A stretch of 64,000 bases of DNA from Lophius americanus (Eukaryota; Chordata; Actinopteri; Lophiiformes; Lophiidae): NCBI GenBank assembly GCA_037951165.1, contig JBBDHG010000024.1, positions 8,850,501 to 8,914,500 on the forward strand. Reading direction: 5' to 3'. Both the position numbers and the translations under genes were made by a program. This document shows, piece after piece, positions 59,071 through 64,000 of this stretch. The notes below the pieces were generated by a model. That model worked only from the letters and a program-made list of their open reading frames with translations, made no database searches and was not told the DNA's origin. Within the stretch, counting starts at the first letter, position 1; every line of letters starts with the position of its first letter.

Positions 59071-60980
59071 GTTTTTGAGCAAAGTATACGGGTTTTATAT
59101 TATATCATGAAGAGAGATTGTTCCTTTAGTCCCGTATTAAAATACAACATTTCCCAACATATGTTTGTGCGTATACTTCATGTAAACCCTGCACCCCAGG
59201 ATTTTGAATATGGCCCTGCATTTTTGTGGTAGTACTTTTGAAAAAATGTGTTTTACTATTTTCCAAACCATATAGAGAATTACAGATAAAAAAACTGAGG
59301 GTGTTTTTTTTTTTTGTGAAATTAAAAAACAAATAAATCCATTACAAGTTGAACACAATTTCCCTCCCCAGAAAAAGCTGCACAATCTTCTAAAAGCTTT
59401 TACTTGCATAATTATTATAATTTTGCTTTGCTTGTTAGTGTCCGCGTTACTGACAGCCTGCAAAAAATCCTGTTACAATTAGGTCTGGCAGCAGCGCCAG
59501 ATGTTTCTCGGAGAGGAGAGAGGGAGATGTCAACACACCTGTCTGATCAGCCTGGTGCACATGCTGCTGCAACCAGCAGCGCTGAAACCAGCAGCGGTGC
59601 AACCAGCAGCGCTGAAACCAGCCCTTGTTAGTTCAGACTCCTCTTCGAGGCCCAGCCTGTGACACCACACTGGACACCTCTGCTGACAGAGGCACTGCAG
59701 GTTCTTTCTGTTTTACAGTACATGGGTAAATTTATCCCGAGAGGCATAGTTCCAATCTAATCTAATTTGCTGCATTTGTAGAGTCTTCGTTGCATCTGAT
59801 CAGTTTTCTCACATTCAAATGAACTTTCTCTGTGTGTGAAACACTAATTGATGCTATAAATAGCACATTTCTGGTCTGGCTTTTGTCTTTGCCAACCTTC
59901 CGTAAAAAAATGGAAATACGTCTCAGGGTACCGTCAAATTGTGTTTCTGAAAGTTGGAACCTTTTCCCCGATTTAATGTGTGACGCAACACTAGAAAAAG
60001 AAACGTTAACACTGGATTTATTAGTTGATAATTAACAAAATTGAACTGAAAATATAAATCTTTTTGTGACTGTGACAGAATTTTCTCACGGCAAAAAGGG
60101 AAACTTTCACTCTTTCCCTTTTTGAATTCCTATTCATGATTGGAATTAATAAATTATATTTTTTCTTTATTATTCATCTTTAAAAATGTTTTATGGAAAA
60201 ACAAAAAAAAGAAAAAGAAGAAGAATAAAGGTTTTAAAATTCCGGTGCTGGCCTTGCATGAAAATGTTATTTCTAAATCACATGATGCTCTTCAGTGTCA
60301 TATCTTTTTGATCGATTCGATGATTCGATGATTCGGAAAGTTGTACAGCTTCATCCTTTATTTTTAACCCCTGAAGTCCCTAAAAACTAATTTTAAACTT
60401 GCTTTTTGTTACTAAAGTGATGTTTTATTCCGTTAAACAATTCTAAAGCTTTAATAACATGTCTTATTTTTACATTTACCTCTTATTACAAGACATCTTG
60501 AACAAATTGACATACAAAAAAGTTGGTAAAATATTTAATATTAATCAGCAAAGTTACCGTTTGTTTTATGTAAATTTCCTTTAAGAAAAAATGACGTAAC
60601 CAGTAGCATTTTACAATTAGCTACTTTTACTTGTTAAATAGCCAATATTCACTACTCGTAACGTAAATGGTTAATTAAATTATGTTTAAATTTGGCAGGA
60701 AGTAACCCCCATACATTAAGCTGTATTGTGAGAAACAAGAAAATGCAAGATTTTGCCGCTACCATTAAAGTTAAATAGTCAATAAATAAGCAGTCAGTCA
60801 GCGTTTGGAGCTTTTTCACTTCCTGGAGTTGAAGCTGTGCAAATGAAAAAACTCATGTTCTCTCAGGATCACCAGGGTTGATCTTCCATTAGATAAGATG
60901 TAACAGAACTTCTTCTATACAAAAAGTATGAAAACTGTGTGTAATTGATGATGTGCAAACTAATACTGAGAAAAGAAAGC
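59071..60980. other. Intergenic, AT-rich
   Basis: A short Ser/Ala/Thr repeat (aaccagcagcgctga) lies at 59,570-59,625. No gene or mobile element otherwise. Confidence 0.5.
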
Positions 60981-63900
60981 GTGGACTTATCTCTTCATGC
61001 AGGCTGCATTCTGTGTTTGTGGCATCTGTGGGAAGGTATTGAGTAATAGATCATTCAGTGGTGGAGCTGACTGAGTGATATACATCTTAAATCTGATATA
61101 ACTTGAAAGTACATATATTTATATGTATTCTAAGCAGTCATAAGCGCATTAACGCGACATTACATCAGGCTTTTATTAGCACACACTATGTGTTCAATAA
61201 ATTCTTCTGGTGGCTGCTGGGCCAATATACAATGTAGTGTTCCTCATCCTTTCAAGTGTTCAGGTCAGTTACTATGGCAACCTGCACAAACTGGGGATGA
61301 GATAAGGGCCGGAGCCGTGGCCTTGAGGGAGTCGTTAAGCATCTGTCTCCTGACTCCCCCCCTCCAGTCAGTGTATGGGGGAGGCTGCCAGGGAGGCAGC
61401 ACATAAACAACATAGGTGGCTCACCCTTGCTCCCTCTCCAAGGGCTGACCATCATCACGCTGAGTTAACAGTGCCACCCATCACCGCCAAGTTGGACAGG
61501 GAGACGGTAGGTGATCATGTTGACCAATCGGAGTGGTTCGATTTCAGGTAATTTCATGTTTTGTTTTGTTTTCTTATGAGAGAATATCATTTTCACTCAG
61601 GTGAATATGAACACATGTGGAGAAAAAAACCCCACATTCAAATAAAAGACAGACTTTTTTCCTAAAAGGTCATTGTGTGTGACCTTTATTCATAATAAAA
61701 AACAAGAATGATCGCTGAGGGTACCGCATGAAGCCAGAATCTGGCGGTGGACCGTTCGCAGACCCGGCCCGAGCTGTACCAGGAGAAAAATGAAATACTG
61801 CTTAAATTATTCTGACTCCATCGCTGCACGGATGTGAAGACAAGAGAGATGTCAGAGGCTAAGTTCATCAGTGGATTCTGATGAGGTTGGTGCCGCTCCT
61901 GCGAGCGAGCACGCCTCGCTGACTCTCAATGCAGCGGCGCTTTTCAAGACATTCCAATCAAAATGTTTCTTTAGAAAAGTGAGTTTTGGAAAGTGATACC
62001 AGATCCCAAGTTTGAGCTTAAAGCCTACTGATAAATTGAAACAAAGGGTTTTATTGGAGAATAATTCTCCTTCCTCCATGACCTGCGAAACATTTTAAGA
62101 GCGGAAACATATTTTATTTTAACATCATGTCAGACTTTTGACATAAAGTCAATGCATACTCGCGCTCAGCGCCGTTCTTTTTTTTTTTTTTTTTGCTTGT
62201 CAGCATCCGTCTCCAGATTGAATGCAGCTTTTCTCACTACTGAATGAATTAATCATTCTCTAAACACACAAAACAGCACGAGTCAGCTAACAAGAGGCCC
62301 CCGCTGGTTGACCACAGCATGTCAGTGTCAAGAGCAGCAACATTTACCGGACTCCACATCGGCCGCACAATGAGGATTTACAATTTTTTTGAGGTCTTAA
62401 GATGCCGCCATTCAGGGTCTTGCGCTGCGTTTAGGGTGTCATTTTCACTGCGGTCTGAAGACGGAGCGCCGAGGCTGCAGTCCACCTCCAGCCTCACCTA
62501 GCAGCTGCCTGCGGACCCAGATCGGCCAGCCTTGCTTCAGAAACAGATGATAAATAAATCAAACTGCACTAAGCACTGCTTCCACATGGCAATCGCCTCC
62601 TTCATAGCGTCTGCACCTCATCAATCACGCCATTGTCTGCTTGAAAGGCGAGCCTTGTAAATGTCATATCCACTCAAACCCAAGGAGAGGTGGATCAGAA
62701 TGCGGCACCGTTTTTTTTTTAATTGGATAGTGTAATTAAACTAAAAAACCCTGCTAGGCTGCCTTTTGACAGGACAGATGAAGACCCCTTTTAATAGGGC
62801 TATGAAACATATTTGTTAAAAGGATGAGGCAATATGTACCATATGATTGGGTGCCCTTTTGTGTCATGGTTTTCATTTACGATTAAAACGGCAAAAAGGT
62901 GTCTCGTTGAAAAAAGAGAGATTCTCAAAAGGTCTCGGCGCATCGGAATAATTAATGAAATTTGCCAGCCAAATTATAAAAATTCCTCGGAAGCTCGTAT
63001 ATTACGTCCACCAATCGGATGCATATATCAAAGCGTATGTTCAGCAGCATTTGTGAAACATTCATCTTGGGACCAAGCGATTAAGAGAGGTAGAGCTTGT
63101 TCTTGATTAAAGTAACAACTGAGAGAGGCCAAGCTGTAATATTGATTACACGCACAAACGGGATAAGGGTCACTTTGCTACCCACACATGCTTTCTATTT
63201 AATTTCATTAGCCGCGTTTTTTTCCTGATCTGCTAATGTTACACAAACACCAGAGGAATACATGCATGCAAACACAGAGAGAAACCCTCCCTGTCACATG
63301 TCCGGGGTCATAAAAGCGGTGTCACGCACACATGCACATTCATCGAGGTTGCCGGTGAGAGCCTGGCTTGAAAGGTCTCTCTGGAGAGGCAGAGTAAGGC
63401 CTCAGTCCCAGAGATCGATAGGACAGGGGTGCACGAATAAATCAGCAGGCTCTGGTGACGTCTGTCATAAAGCTCCCGCCACAGTTGCAGCTCTTAGGTT
63501 TATGGCGCCGTTGAGTGTTATTGCAATCTTTTGATAGCTTTGGTTAATTTATCTGATTACAGGAGCGCCCCAAAGAACGAGCTGCAGTCGACCTGCGCTG
63601 CTTCCACGCACTCCTGTGGCGTTACTGTGCGCGCGGCCACCAGCGTGGCGTGGTCGTGGTTAACAGTGACATTTTTCTCTAGTTATCTCTCAGTAGACTG
63701 TTCCGTAAACGTAAATGCACCCACGTCGAAGGAAACCTCCCGCTGCTGTAATCAATATTCTCACATTAACAATCGAGGCAATAAAGACCTGTAATATGTT
63801 TTAGTATGATGAACCCGCAGAGAGATTATCTCCCCATTCTTAGTTTTCTCTGGCAGTCTGATGGATTTTGAGACACTGCTTGAGTCCTAAAGTATCACAG

Positions 63901-64000
63901 GGTTCTACCGGATATTAGGCCTACCCCAAAAATCCCCAATCCCCAGCGTTTTACGACCAATCCCCCCGATTGATCTCATCTACGTAAATGTGAAGTGAAG
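60981..64000. other. Candidate conserved non-coding cluster to the window end
   Basis: About 3 kb with few repeats (a T run at 62,178-62,194) and many homeodomain-type cores, such as gtgtaattaaactaaaaaac (62,730) and cggaataattaatgaaattt (62,944). No exon was recognised. The density resembles a regulatory block. Confidence 0.4.

Noticed and set aside
20546..64000. Exons of mapkap1 or pbx3
   Set aside because: I looked for recognisable homeodomain or Sin1 segments in the frames and found none.

Overview
The window is genomic DNA from a vertebrate, almost certainly a teleost fish. It holds interrupted exons with GT-AG introns of about 90 bp to 3.2 kb, long CA, ACT and ATCC arrays, decayed Tc1-like transposons, L2-like LINE scraps and tRNA-derived SINE-like pieces. 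Most open frames in it are short and incidental. I did not try to name the species.

Positions 1-20,545 hold the 3' two-thirds of one gene on the + strand, gapvd1 (GTPase-activating protein and VPS9 domains 1, also called GAPex-5 or RAP6). I could place 20 constitutive coding exons between 207 and 19,840. They join in phase into 966 codons plus a stop and run through to the C-terminal VPS9 (Rab5 exchange factor) domain. The N-terminal GAP domain lies upstream of the window. A further 33-nt in-phase cassette exon (11,724-11,756) and a 108-nt stop-free intron (14,634-14,741) suggest alternative protein forms. Introns hold a Tc1-like remnant (11,945-13,270), a TIR-bounded element (7,289-7,955) and another decayed repeat (13,540-13,890). 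The 3' UTR has two Pumilio-type sites and ends near a poly(A) signal at 20,524.

Positions 20,546-64,000 are a gene desert of about 43 kb in which I recognise no protein-coding gene. It alternates between (a) repeat islands: a TTAA-flanked MITE (21.8-22.5 kb), Tc1-like remnants (23.6, 49 and 58.8 kb), ACT and 35-bp minisatellites (27.6-29.1 kb), a 1.5-kb CA array (31.3-32.8 kb), ATCC arrays with L2-like pieces (37.1-38.4 kb), a 42-kb minisatellite, a CpG-rich 12-bp minisatellite (45.3 kb) and an AT-rich long-unit tandem repeat (54.3 kb); and (b) long non-repetitive stretches with TAATTA-type cores and a texture typical of vertebrate conserved non-coding elements (22.5-23.5, 25.8-27.4, 29.8-30.7, 34.7-36.9, 38.8-40.7, 43.4-45.1, 50.3-52.2, 55.0-55.8, 57.7-58.6 and 61.0-64.0 kb). 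In human the order is GAPVD1-MAPKAP1-PBX3, so this desert may be part of the regulatory landscape of a developmental gene such as pbx3. That is inference from known synteny. One minus-strand segment (25,080-25,213) looks like the last coding exon of an unidentified gene.
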